Part shown: in pieces, positions 43,034 through 51,867 of the stretch
How positions within the stretch are numbered: the first letter of the stretch is position 1
Layout of the letters: each line of letters begins with the position of its first letter
From: MTP4 sp052056915
Lineage (GTDB): Archaea > Halobacteriota > Methanosarcinia > Methanosarcinales > Methanosarcinaceae
Direction of reading: 5' to 3'
Length of the DNA stretch: 64,000 nucleotides
Assembly (NCBI RefSeq): GCF_052056915.1
Contig: NZ_CP195119.1
Location: 1-64,000 of the forward strand
The notes under the pieces: generated by a model
The model's input: the letters and a program-made list of their open reading frames with translations, nothing else
What the model was told of the DNA's origin: nothing
The model's database searches: none
Translations under genes and position numbers: made by a program

Positions 43034-44893
43034 ATGAGTGCAGTTACAACTTTCGACAGTACAAAATCATTCCTGAAAGATATCCTGAAGGAAATAACCA
43101 TCGGAAAAATTCAGCTCCCTGATTTTCAACGTGGCTGGGTCTGGGATGACGAACGCATAAAAAGCCTGCTTGCAAGTGTTTCTCTTTCTTTTCCGATCGG
43201 CGCAGTTATGATGCTCCAGACAGGAAATGCCGAAGTGCGGTTCAAGCCGAGGCTCATCGAAGGTCTGAATATTGACCCACAGCCCGAACCTGAAGAGTTT
43301 ATTCTCGACGGACAGCAGAGGTTGACTGCACTCTACCAGGCTATTTTAAGAACGGAAGCTGTCGAGACTGAAGACATACGTAAAAAGCCAATTAAGCGAC
43401 ATTATTACATCGACATTGAAAAAGCACTCAATCCAAATATTGACCGGGAGGAGTGCATAAGAAGTATTCCCGAAGACAGGATTGTAAGGAACTTCAGAAG
43501 AGAACCTATAGAGGATTACTCCATACCTGAGCATGAATTTGAATCAGGTCTTTTCCCTTTTAATCAGATTCTAGACAGCTCTGATTGGAGAATGGAATAC
43601 GATGATTACTGGTTGGATCAAAATGATTATCGGGAAAAGAGGAAGTTGTTCAACAAATTTGAAAAAGAGATAATTAAGCGTTTTGAGGAATATCAGATCC
43701 CCCTCATTGCGATGAACAATAGTACTCCAAAGGAAGCAGTGTGTTTAGTATTTGAGAAGGTCAATACCGGAGGTGTAACACTTACCGTTTTTGAGCTTCT
43801 TACAGCGACTTTTGCTGCAGATGATTTTAATCTAAGAGATAATTGGAAGGAAATCCTAAACGAGCACCTTAAGAAACATTCTGTGTTGCAAGGCATAGAA
43901 AATACAGACTTCCTTCAAGCAGTTTGCCTTCTCGCAACCCGCGAAAGGAGAATTAAGAAATTAGAGGAAGGAGAATCTGAAGAAAAAGCTCCCGCAGTCA
44001 GTTGCAAGAGGAAAGAAATCCTTAAACTGAAGCTTGATGAATATACGAAGAATGCAGGCGCAGTGGCTCAAGGATTTGAAAAGGCGGCAAAACTTCTCAA
44101 TATTCAAAATATATTCACTTCACGGGACATACCTTATAGGACACAAATTACTCCTTTAGCTGCCACTCTTGCAGTTCTGGGGGAAGAAGCAGATAAGGAC
44201 GGAATTAGAAAAAAAATATTCCAATGGTACTGGTGTGGTGTATTGGGGGAATTATACGGGAGTGCCATTGAGACCCGTTTTGCAAAAGATTTGCTTGAGC
44301 TTCTCGATTGGATAAATGGAGGTCCCGAACCTACAACCGTGAAAGAAGCAAACTTTGACCCTGGACGTCTTCACACCCTTAGAACCCGAAACAGTGCAGC
44401 ATACAAGGGAATTTATGCGCTTCTCATGAGAGATGGGGGTATCGATTTCAGAACTGGTGATCCCATTGATATACAAACTTACTATGAAGACAATATTGAC
44501 ATACACCATATATTCCCCCAGGATTGGTGTAGAGACAATGGAATCGATCGCAATGAATATAACAGCATAATTAACAAAACCCCTCTTTCCGCAAAAACTA
44601 ATAGGATTATAGGTGGTAAAGCACCGAATATTTATCTTGAAAAACTTCAAAAAACTGCAGGCATCGATGAGGAAAGAATGGATGAAATTCTTGAAACCCA
44701 TGTGATAGATCCAGATTTTCTCAGAGATAACGACTTTGCCGGATTTTTTAAGAATCGGAAAAGAGCTATACTTAAAAGAATAGAAAATGCCATGGGAAAA
44801 TCCATAGCATATGAGGGAGAAGAGGAAGCAGACTTATATGGAGAAGAAGAGACCGTACAAAATTTAGACTTATTTATTGAAGAGGAGATTTGA
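43034..44893 (+). CDS. GmrSD-type (DUF262/DUF1524) restriction protein
   Basis: A 619-residue protein. The N-terminal DUF262 part has LPDFQRGWVWDDERIKSLL and LDGQQRLTALYQAIL (about 92-105), the DGQQR nucleotide-dependent motif. The C-terminal part contains DIHHIFPQDW (about 490) followed by Asn residues in SIINKTPLSAKTNR, fitting the HNH-like DUF1524 nuclease. Both halves of GmrSD are thus in one polypeptide, the single-chain form of type IV restriction enzymes that act on modified DNA; substrate here is unknown. ATG with GAGGGG upstream. It follows hsdR by 99 bases and may be cotranscribed. The middle and 3' parts are more AT-rich than the start. Confidence 0.87.
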   Translation: MSAVTTFDSTKSFLKDILKEITIGKIQLPDFQRGWVWDDERIKSLLASVSLSFPIGAVMMLQTGNAEVRFKPRLIEGLNIDPQPEPEEFILDGQQRLTALYQAILRTEAVETEDIRKKPIKRHYYIDIEKALNPNIDREECIRSIPEDRIVRNFRREPIEDYSIPEHEFESGLFPFNQILDSSDWRMEYDDYWLDQNDYREKRKLFNKFEKEIIKRFEEYQIPLIAMNNSTPKEAVCLVFEKVNTGGVTLTVFELLTATFAADDFNLRDNWKEILNEHLKKHSVLQGIENTDFLQAVCLLATRERRIKKLEEGESEEKAPAVSCKRKEILKLKLDEYTKNAGAVAQGFEKAAKLLNIQNIFTSRDIPYRTQITPLAATLAVLGEEADKDGIRKKIFQWYWCGVLGELYGSAIETRFAKDLLELLDWINGGPEPTTVKEANFDPGRLHTLRTRNSAAYKGIYALLMRDGGIDFRTGDPIDIQTYYEDNIDIHHIFPQDWCRDNGIDRNEYNSIINKTPLSAKTNRIIGGKAPNIYLEKLQKTAGIDEERMDEILETHVIDPDFLRDNDFAGFFKNRKRAILKRIENAMGKSIAYEGEEEADLYGEEETVQNLDLFIEEEI

Positions 44894-45023
44894 TTACACC
44901 CCCTCCTCATAATTCAAACCTTCTAAACCCCCACTTTTCACCTCACCCGAATTCCTCCACGAACTCTCCACCCGCGGTTACTCCGCCGAACGAAACTTCT
45001 CCGAATACAAAAGCAAATACAAC

Positions 45024-45746
45024 TTGAAACTGTCCGGTCCAACTCCGGGCTACCTTTCAATCGACTTCTACTCCAGGCAGCCAAAAGAGCTGAGGGACAG
45101 GAATTGCTATGTGATAAGGACCGGGAAAGGCAACTTCGTCATTTTTGATGAAAACAGGTTTGAAAAACCCTATCTGGACCTGGACCTGTCCGGGGCAGAA
45201 GAGCTGGACTATGAAATCCCGGAGAATTTCGAGCACCTTGACGATGCGTTTAAGGAAAACCTGATCGAGAATTCCTCGATAGAGCATTTATGGTTCACAG
45301 GGGTTTTCAGGCAGATAACAGACAGGGTCAGTTCGGAATCTGAGTGCCATATCGGACCCAGGGGGAACAAAACTTCCGTTTTTGACGTGTATTTCAGGGA
45401 CAAAAAGACGCAGGAGCCTGTCAGGATTTTCACTTATGAAGGGATGGAAGACCTGGACTATTCGATCTTTACGGAAAAATGCATCTATTTCTTCGAAGGG
45501 AAAAACTTTCCCGGGGGGAGAGGCGGGCTGGACCTCGGCTGGCACAAGATCGCTTTTCCGGCAAGCAGGTTTCGGAAATATTCGGACAGGCGACTGATTC
45601 CGGCTTATTTTTTGAAACTGGGGATGGTGGTTTATTTTGTCGTTTTTCCTGATTTTCACTTTTATAGGGGTGGGGTTGTTTTGAATGATGAGAGGGGGGT
45701 CAGGCCGGAGCATGTTTTTAAGATTGATCTGGGAAGGAGAGGGTGA
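45024..45746 (+). CDS. Hypothetical protein with two decayed copies nearby (copy 1)
   Basis: A protein of at least 240 residues, not recognised. The frame begins with TTG here but is open back to 44913, and 44952-45023 reads FLHELSTRGYSAERNFSEYK, which is conserved in copy 3, so the original protein was longer and its true start may be lost. Segments such as YLSIDFYSRQPKELRDRNCY and FVIFDENRFEKPYL recur at 46840-46989 and 47108-47329. No transmembrane or catalytic motif is evident. It is either a 5'-truncated pseudogene or a gene with a non-standard start. Confidence 0.5.
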   Translation: MKLSGPTPGYLSIDFYSRQPKELRDRNCYVIRTGKGNFVIFDENRFEKPYLDLDLSGAEELDYEIPENFEHLDDAFKENLIENSSIEHLWFTGVFRQITDRVSSESECHIGPRGNKTSVFDVYFRDKKTQEPVRIFTYEGMEDLDYSIFTEKCIYFFEGKNFPGGRGGLDLGWHKIAFPASRFRKYSDRRLIPAYFLKLGMVVYFVVFPDFHFYRGGVVLNDERGVRPEHVFKIDLGRRG

Positions 45747-45940
45747 TGGGTGAGAAGTGTACGGGAGGAGTGTAGGGGTGCAGCCCACCGGGAGAAATAT
45801 AATAAAAAACTAAGTTTAAAGCCCCATAATCTCGGGATACAATAAATTTTTGACAAAGTGTTCGTTACCCTTCGCCTGATAAGTATTCAGAAACTCCCTG
45901 ATTATAGGATTCACGACAAAGATCTGGATAATCAGGGCTT

Positions 45941-46477
45941 TTAATCTTCAGTCTCAGTATTCATTTCAGCAATTATCGGCTGCATATTAAGATACATTGG
46001 AACGAATTCTCGGTTTTTGTATTTCTCTACAAGTTTGAATTCATTCAGTTGATAGAAGCCAATTGAATTTCTTTTGGAATCAACAAGAATATATCTGCAC
46101 CCTATACTATCGCAAACAGATAATGTTTTACCTATGGCTGCAAGCAATAGGTATGTACCTATCCCTCTTCTTTCGAATCTGGAATCTACCGCAAGTCTTG
46201 CAATTTTGACTCCAGGATACTTGCGGTATTCGTAATGTTCAAGTCCGTCTATTACAGCCTTAGCTTCGATTGTATCTGCTATAAGAGTAAAAAATCCTAC
46301 CAGTTCGTTCTTCCAAAAGCACAAACTGGTCCTGCTTATCAAATTATTTTGATCATTAAGAGCATCATTTTTCAGAAAATCATTCAATTCCCTGTTTAAA
46401 CAGCTAAAAGAAGAAAGATTGTGGTTTTTATTAAGAGGGATTGTATGAAGTTCAGAGTCTGGAATTATGAAACTCAA
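45941..46477 (-). CDS. GNAT-family N-acetyltransferase
   Basis: A 178-residue protein with the GNAT fold. The acetyl-CoA loop is seen as RLAVDSRFERRGIGTYLL, and the C-terminal YILVDSKRNSIGFYQLNEFK matches the late beta-strand/helix part of the family. The N-terminal FSCLNRELNDFLKNDAL resembles GNAT toxins of the type that pair with a small DNA-binding antitoxin. It starts with TTG two bases after the stop of a 48-residue gene, so the two are probably one operon. The substrate (small molecule, protein or aminoacyl-tRNA) is unknown. Confidence 0.85.
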   Translation of the reverse strand: MSFIIPDSELHTIPLNKNHNLSSFSCLNRELNDFLKNDALNDQNNLISRTSLCFWKNELVGFFTLIADTIEAKAVIDGLEHYEYRKYPGVKIARLAVDSRFERRGIGTYLLLAAIGKTLSVCDSIGCRYILVDSKRNSIGFYQLNEFKLVEKYKNREFVPMYLNMQPIIAEMNTETED

Positions 46478-46479
46478 GC

Positions 46480-46626
46480 TTAAAACCTGTTATTCTCATG
46501 TATTTTCTTTGCGCGCTTGAACATTCCCACCATTTTCTTTGAAACTACAGGATTTTTTTCGTTCCTGAAAAACTCCTTTGCATCTTCTCCTTCAAGAACA
46601 AGACCAAGTTCTATAGGCTTTGCCAT
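46480..46626 (-). CDS. Small protein (48 aa) coupled to the GNAT gene
   Basis: A short gene missed by usual length cut-offs. It begins MAKPIELGLVLEGEDAKEFF, has a basic C-terminal half (KKMVGMFKRAKKIHENNRF), and ends with TAA two bases before the TTG start of the GNAT gene. A purine-rich AAGAAGGAATTG lies directly upstream of its ATG, an acceptable ribosome binding site. The charged helical composition and tight coupling suggest an antitoxin or accessory partner. The name and family are unknown to me. An AT-rich TATATATATA lies 40 bases upstream on the same strand. Confidence 0.65.
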   Translation of the reverse strand: MAKPIELGLVLEGEDAKEFFRNEKNPVVSKKMVGMFKRAKKIHENNRF

Positions 46627-46724
46627 TGTCAATTCCTTCTTTTTTATTATCAAATAATCTATGCTAGCCTTATATATATATTCTTATTGCAGATGTTAAC
46701 CACCATTGCAAATAATGTAACATT

Positions 46725-47012
46725 TTGATTTCATTGCTGAGAATTACTCTACCTCTTCAACTGCCCAGTACTTCACAATGGGGTGCTCCTGTAAGGGTTG
46801 CCTTTTTTGATGACCGCATTGAGATAGAAAACCCTGAAAGCAAATACAACTTGAAACTGTCCGGTTCAACCCCGGGCTGCCTTTCAATCGACTTCTACTC
46901 CAGGCAGCCAAAAGAGCTGAGGGACAGGAATTGCTATGTGATCAGGACCGGGAAAGGCAAGTTCGTCATTTTTGATGAAAACAGGTTTGGGTATTTTGGT
47001 TCTGGTTGTTGA
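46725..47012 (+). pseudogene. Chimeric remnant: RecG/AlbA_2-like fragment joined to unknown-gene fragment (copy 2)
   Basis: The 95-codon frame has two parts. The first (GAPVRVAFFDDRIEIENPE) is the conserved tail segment of AlbA_2/RecG-like DNA-binding proteins. From 46840 it is nearly identical to copy 1 (SKYNLKLSGSTPGCLSID and FVIFDENRF) and then breaks. The DNA after the break (CCGGCGAAATCTAATAAAAC) resembles that after the stop of copy 1 (CCGGGAGAAATATAATAAAA), so an internal deletion of about 700 bases explains it. No start codon context supports translation. Confidence 0.7.
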
Positions 47013-47107
47013 AGAGGGCGGTAGGTCGGGAAGTGAAAGAGGAACCCCCCGGCGAAATCTAATAAAACAGTTATACATTCCGGGAGTAACAATCACTCAC
47101 CCCTCCC

Positions 47108-47329
47108 CCCGAATTCCTCCACGAACTCTCCACCCACGGCTACTCCAATGAGCGAAACTTCTCCGAATACAAAAGCAAACACAACTTAAAACTGCCCGGT
47201 CCCACTTCGAAATACCTTTCAATCGACTTCTAATCCAGGCAGCCAGAAGAGTCGAAGGATAGGAATTGCTATGTGATCAGGACCGGAAAAGGCAACTTCA
47301 TCATTTTTGATGAAAACATGCCCTGGTAA
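47108..47329 (+). pseudogene. Decayed fragment of the unknown gene (copy 3)
   Basis: The bases from 47108 on match 44945-45160 of copy 1, including the FLHELSTHGYSNERNFSEYK-encoding region. A TAC codon of copy 1 has become TAA (GACTTCTAATCC at about 47230), so it no longer codes through. It ends at almost the same position as copy 2 (after FDEN), followed by unrelated sequence and a TAA. Confidence 0.75.
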
Positions 47330-47399
47330 AACCTATTTTCAGGCATCTTAATTTCCAGCCATTGCCCTAAAAAGTCAACCAGTGACAGCTTTACATCAT

Positions 47400-47690
47400 T
47401 TATTTTTCCTTATTCAGTGCATCTATTTTTGCATGTATCTTATCCATTTCCTGTTTGTACCTGGCTTTGATTTCTTTAACTTCTTTGTAGATAAGCATGC
47501 TTTCATCACTGATTCCTTCCATTGACTCTATATGTGCTACGAATCCATCTCCGCCTTCATCAAGTCGCGGTTCTACTTTTCGCCATTCCGCATACTTTAT
47601 ATCCAGCTCTTCTTTCCTTTTGTCTTCAAGCGTAAAGATCTCATCCCAGAGGTCCATAATCTGGCTTTCTATCTCTTCTTTTGTAAGCAT
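47400..47690 (-). CDS. Small coiled-coil protein, 96 aa
   Basis: A charged, helical protein: MLTKEEIESQIMDLWDEIFT at the start and KEIKARYKQEMDKIHAKIDAL at the end have heptad-like spacing of Leu, Ile and Met. No domain is recognised and there is no signal or membrane segment. The ATG is preceded by GGGGAG three to four bases upstream, which supports a real gene. It stands alone at the end of the accessory region, flanked by repeat-derived sequence. Confidence 0.55.
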   Translation of the reverse strand: MLTKEEIESQIMDLWDEIFTLEDKRKEELDIKYAEWRKVEPRLDEGGDGFVAHIESMEGISDESMLIYKEVKEIKARYKQEMDKIHAKIDALNKEK

Positions 47691-48295
47691 TATCTCCCCA
47701 CCCGTTCGTTAAACCATTTTATAATAGCGTTCCTATTAATTCCTTTCAGTAACTTTCCTTCTGTCAGCTACCAGGCCAGCTTCTTCAACCGGTGATCCCG
47801 GGCTTCATTGAGGATCCCGCACTCCCGGGTCCTGTCTGGGGTTTTATGATTTACTAACAGCGGTTTTTTTGGAAAAATGCTGGTTAATAAGCCATAACAA
47901 CCTTATTAGCCGTATCTGGGTCGTTCCTGTACGGCCGACGAAGGAGGCCGGCTTTTCCCAAATGTAAATTAATAAGAATCAAGCTAAGGAACAGTAAAAA
48001 TATAAAATTAAAGTTTTGCTCAGCTGATACCCGGTGGCTGAAGATCTACTGAAAACTCAGGTACGGGGCTGTGTTTGTGTTTGCTTTTTCCTTCTTCGTT
48101 TCAGGGTTTTCCTGCTCTGGCCTCGCTCCGCTCGGGGGAAAGACAGATTATATACGGTATTCCTGCTGCGTCGTTTTCTCTAAATTCCGGTTCCGATCCT
48201 GTCTCCCTTTCCTGGTAAGTGCTTGTTTTCCAATCGTTAATGCTAATCCGGACTATCATATAATCCAGAAATAAGCCAATTCAAATAAGAAAAAT
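47691..48295. other. Intergenic region at the right end of the accessory region
   Basis: No gene is supported; short open frames here lack ribosome binding sites. It holds a few GC-rich inverted stretches, for example CCCGGG copies at 47796-47839 and GGCCG/CCGGC around 47932-47955 followed by TTTTCCC, possibly a degraded member of the dispersed hairpin family. Confidence 0.4.
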
Positions 48296-48316
48296 AAGGG
48301 CTAAAAGCCCTTTTAC
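48296..48316 (-). terminator. Hairpin terminator of the HDAC-like gene
   Basis: AAGGGCT (48296-48302), loop AAA, and AGCCCTT (48306-48312) pair perfectly. On the minus strand the stem is followed by ATTTTT. It starts directly after the stop codon of the deacetylase gene. Confidence 0.6.
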
Positions 48317-49881
48317 AAAACGGTTTCCTGTCTTGTTTTCGGATTGTAGCTCTTGTACACATCCGCTTTTTTGTCCTGCAGGTAGACGTGGTCGTATTTA
48401 ATGTCGTGGGTGCGGTTCCTGTACTCTTCGATGGCTTCTTTGCGGCATTTTTCGCAGGCGTAGATCGGGATGGAGACACAGAAGACCTTTTCCCCGCTGT
48501 AGCCGTGCTGGGCCTGGGAGTCGATGGTCATGTACCCGAGGCAATCAGGACACATCCTTACGCTTTCTTCCTGGGACTCCTGGATCATGTCGGTGTCGTA
48601 GAAGATGCTCTTTTTGCGGCGGTAGAAGTCCCCCAGGCCGGCAACGGTTTCTTCGACCAGGAAGTCCCGGTTTTTCCAGTTTTCGAGCTGGACCCTGATG
48701 ATTTCGTCAAGAACGTCCCTGTCCCGTTTTGCCTGGACGAACATACCCGGGGTGTAGTCGGGTTCTCGGACATGGGAGTAGTCGAGCCCGGCCATGGCAA
48801 GGATGATGCCCGTATTTACGTAGGGGAGAGCTGTCTCGATTGCATAGCCTCCTTCCAGAACCGCGATGTCCGGGGCGAGTTTCTCGTTCAGTTTCGCGTA
48901 GCCCTGGGCGGAAAAGCGCATGTTTGCCAGGGGGTCGGTGTAGTGGTTGTCCTGGCCTGCGGAGTTGAGGATAAGCTCGGGCTTGAAGTCTTCCAGGATC
49001 GGGAACACAAGGTTGTCCAGGATGTAGTGGATCCCCTCGTCAGGCGTGGCAGGGGGGAGCGGGATGTTGATTGTCCGGGCAAGGGCTTTTGGCCCCCCAA
49101 GCTCGTTCATGAAACCCGTGCCAGGGAAAAGGGTCCTCCCGTCCTGGTGGAAAGAGATGAAAAGGACATCCGGGTCATGGTAGAATATCTCCTGGGTCCC
49201 GTCCCCATGGTGAACGTCGGTGTCCACGATTGCGATTTTCCGTATCCCGTATTTTTTCCGGAGGTACTCGACCAGGATGGCTTCGTTGTTGATATTGCAA
49301 AAACCCCGGTTCCCGTGGGAAACCCTCATTGCGTGGTGTCCCGGGGGCCTGGCCAGGGAAAAGGCGTTTTTCACCTCGCCCTTCATCAGGGCATCGGCAA
49401 GGACCAGGCTGCACCCGGCGGATATCTGGTGAGGGACGGTTGCCTGGGCCTTGATATCCGGTACGCAGAAGTGGACCCGCGCAATGTCCTTGAAATCGGC
49501 AAGGCGGGGCTTGTATTCAGCGATCTGGGGCAGGTCCATAAGGCCTTCTTCGAAAATCTGGTCCCGCGTGTAGAGCAGGCGCTCTTCCCTTTCCGGGTGC
49601 GTCGGGGAAATTGCCCAGTCAAAGGCCGGGAAGAAGATAAGGCCGGTTTTTCCCTCTTTCGGCTGGAAGCGGCGGGCGGTTCTGATATGGGATTCGGGTT
49701 TTTCCATGCTAATTCCTTCTTCTCCCTGTCCTTTTTCATTTATTACTTCCTGATCTTCGTCCCTACTGTCAATTTCTTCTTCTTCTTCTTTTCTTGCTTC
49801 CACATCTTTCGCTTCCGCTTTATTTTCCTGCTCCGGGCTGCCTGTCAGGACATCCCTTATTTTTCCAAGGCCGAGCTTCAT
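48313..49881 (-). CDS. Histone deacetylase-like zinc-dependent deacetylase
   Basis: A 522-residue protein of the HDAC/acetylpolyamine amidohydrolase superfamily. The His-His pair is in RPPGHHA, zinc ligands in DTDVHHGDGT and AGQDNHYTDPL, and the catalytic Tyr in LEGGYAIE. The N-terminal 60 residues are an acidic Glu/Lys linker; the last 90 add a zinc-ribbon-like CPDCLGY...CEKCRKEA, an unusual extension. It removes acetyl groups from lysines or small amides; the substrate is unknown. The ATG at 49881 is chosen because GGAGGGG lies just upstream and ATGA overlaps the stop of the hydantoinase-family gene, making the two coupled. Confidence 0.9.
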   Translation of the reverse strand: MKLGLGKIRDVLTGSPEQENKAEAKDVEARKEEEEEIDSRDEDQEVINEKGQGEEGISMEKPESHIRTARRFQPKEGKTGLIFFPAFDWAISPTHPEREERLLYTRDQIFEEGLMDLPQIAEYKPRLADFKDIARVHFCVPDIKAQATVPHQISAGCSLVLADALMKGEVKNAFSLARPPGHHAMRVSHGNRGFCNINNEAILVEYLRKKYGIRKIAIVDTDVHHGDGTQEIFYHDPDVLFISFHQDGRTLFPGTGFMNELGGPKALARTINIPLPPATPDEGIHYILDNLVFPILEDFKPELILNSAGQDNHYTDPLANMRFSAQGYAKLNEKLAPDIAVLEGGYAIETALPYVNTGIILAMAGLDYSHVREPDYTPGMFVQAKRDRDVLDEIIRVQLENWKNRDFLVEETVAGLGDFYRRKKSIFYDTDMIQESQEESVRMCPDCLGYMTIDSQAQHGYSGEKVFCVSIPIYACEKCRKEAIEEYRNRTHDIKYDHVYLQDKKADVYKSYNPKTRQETVL

Positions 49882-51599
49882 GCCTTCCCCTCCCGTTTCC
49901 ATTCGGGGATCAGGCCTGCAGGGATCTGCATGCTCACGTCAAAAAGCCTGCCCACGGTTGCCCAGCCCCGGATCATGTTGAAAACCTCGCTCCTTGTGGT
50001 CTCGGCTTCCCCGGCGTACTCGGAAATCCCGAAGTGCTCAGCCCTTTTCCTGAGGAGTTCGGCAGCAAGGGCTTCGGCATCCTCACTGCGCATCTTGTTT
50101 ATGTTCTTGATCCCGGTAGTGTGGAGCTTAACGACGTTTCCGTCCTCGGCTACCGAATACTCCTTCCGCTCGGTGTCAACGTGGAGGTTCAGGGTAAGGG
50201 TGGGCCTTGCAACGGCTGCCCCTATTGCATTTCCTACTTCGGCGTGTTCCGGGATTACGGGGTTTGCGTCCAGCTTTTCCGCAACCTTTGAAATCAGGCC
50301 CCTGGCTCCTCCTCCTATGCCAACGACGTTTCTCAGGTCTTCCTTTTTCTCCTGGAGGACTTCCCAGATGCGGTATGCTGGTTCCAGTTCCCATTCCAGG
50401 AACATCTCCTTCACTGCGGCAGCGATCATTTCCGTGGCCTTATCCACAATCAGCTCTGCAGTTTCCTCTTCGCTTTTCCCAAGCTTGGCGGCAATCCCAG
50501 CAATTGCTTCCTTTGCCAGGGCCAGGTCTCCTATGCTGCTGATGCCAAGCACCCGCAGGGCATCCGTAGGCGTCGGTTCCGGGCCTCCCAGGCAGAAAGC
50601 GGGACCTTTCCGGTAGGGGCCGACACTTATTTTATTTTCCCCGGAGTTTTCATTTTCGGATACAATGACCTTGACCATGCTGTCCCCACCCACAGGGATC
50701 GAGCGGACGGCAAAAGCCCGGACGTGGGTCAGGAAGCGGTCCAGTTTTGCGCCTTTTGAAGCCATCAGAGGTTCCCCGGAAAGGATCAGGGCAAGGTCAG
50801 TGGTGGTGCCTCCAATGTCTACGACCACCGAACTTTCCCCTTTGGGGGTCAGGGAGAGGGCTCCAATGGTGCTTGCAGCAGGCCCCGAGAAAATCGTTTC
50901 TACCGGGACTTCCGCGGACTTTTCAAGGGGAAGCGTCCCTCCGTCGGCTTTGAGGATATAGACCGGGGCTTCGATCTTCCGTTCTAAGAGGGCTTTTCGG
51001 ATCTCCCCGACAAAGTCCCGGTAGCGGTCCTTTGCGGCTGTGGCGAGCATGGTGGTTGCAACCCGTCTTGGGAAGTTCAGTCTTCCCGCAGTCCTGTGTC
51101 CGAGTTCGATTTTAAGGCCCGGTACCGCTTCTTCCAGGATTCCTTTCACTCTCTTTTCGTGAGCCGGGTTTCGCTGCCCGAACTTGGAAATAACCGCAGC
51201 TCTGGAAAAACCCTGCTCCTTAATGAGGGCAGCCGTTTCCCGGACCTCTTTTTCATCAAGTTTCTGGATTTCCCTGCCCCTGTAGTCCACCGCCCCTTTC
51301 AGGATGAAACTGTCCGGGAAATTATAGCCTGCGGGGTTCATGCCCGGGCCCGGGACTAATAGCAAGGCCACAGGGTCGGTTTTGCCTTCGGCAATGAGGT
51401 TTGTGATTACTGTAGTGCTGAAGACCACCCTTTCAAGCTGCCCGGGAGAAACTCCCTCGCTGACAGCGTCAAGGGCGGAGATTAACGATTCAAGAAGGTT
51501 ACGGGGCTCTGTCGGGACTTTAGCGGTACTGCGCACTTTTCCGTTTTCAATGAGCACAGCATCGGTTGTCGTGCCCCCTACATCAATTCCGATTAACAT
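49878..51599 (-). CDS. Hydantoinase/oxoprolinase family protein (HyuA-like)
   Basis: A 573-residue protein with the two ASKHA-type nucleotide-binding signatures: GIDVGGTTTDAVLI at the N-terminus and VVVDIGGTTTDLALI in the second half. Family members hydrolyse hydantoins or 5-oxoproline with ATP, usually with a HyuB partner, but no HyuB is adjacent, and archaeal single HyuA-like proteins often have other or unknown roles. The length fits HyuA-like methanogen proteins. Its TGA overlaps the start of the HDAC-like gene. The shared operon suggests a common acyl- or amide-related pathway, which is inference. Confidence 0.85.
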   Translation of the reverse strand: MLIGIDVGGTTTDAVLIENGKVRSTAKVPTEPRNLLESLISALDAVSEGVSPGQLERVVFSTTVITNLIAEGKTDPVALLLVPGPGMNPAGYNFPDSFILKGAVDYRGREIQKLDEKEVRETAALIKEQGFSRAAVISKFGQRNPAHEKRVKGILEEAVPGLKIELGHRTAGRLNFPRRVATTMLATAAKDRYRDFVGEIRKALLERKIEAPVYILKADGGTLPLEKSAEVPVETIFSGPAASTIGALSLTPKGESSVVVDIGGTTTDLALILSGEPLMASKGAKLDRFLTHVRAFAVRSIPVGGDSMVKVIVSENENSGENKISVGPYRKGPAFCLGGPEPTPTDALRVLGISSIGDLALAKEAIAGIAAKLGKSEEETAELIVDKATEMIAAAVKEMFLEWELEPAYRIWEVLQEKKEDLRNVVGIGGGARGLISKVAEKLDANPVIPEHAEVGNAIGAAVARPTLTLNLHVDTERKEYSVAEDGNVVKLHTTGIKNINKMRSEDAEALAAELLRKRAEHFGISEYAGEAETTRSEVFNMIRGWATVGRLFDVSMQIPAGLIPEWKREGKA

Positions 51600-51867
51600 T
51601 CACGTTTCGCCTATCCTTGCCTTTCCGATTCATATGTAATTTAGTCATCAGTTCCGTATCATCCGTTTTTTAGCCAGTCTGAAAGAATTAGGCTTACTAT
51701 AGAAATAATTTGTGTGATGAACTTCTCCGGCCGCAAAACAGATGGTTTTTTTCCAAAAGAATGCCGGGTGAAAATCCAGGTCCTCAAAAATCTAAGCTTT
51801 CAGGTGAAGGTTTCAGGGAGGGGCAGTTTTCCCCTATCATCACAGGGCCCTGTTCGGTCCCGGGCGT

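Noticed and set aside
48388..50616. Long open frame (742 codons) opposite the HDAC-like and HyuA-like genes
   Set aside because: Antisense shadow in GC-rich coding DNA; no motif and no ribosome binding site, while the minus-strand genes have complete active sites.
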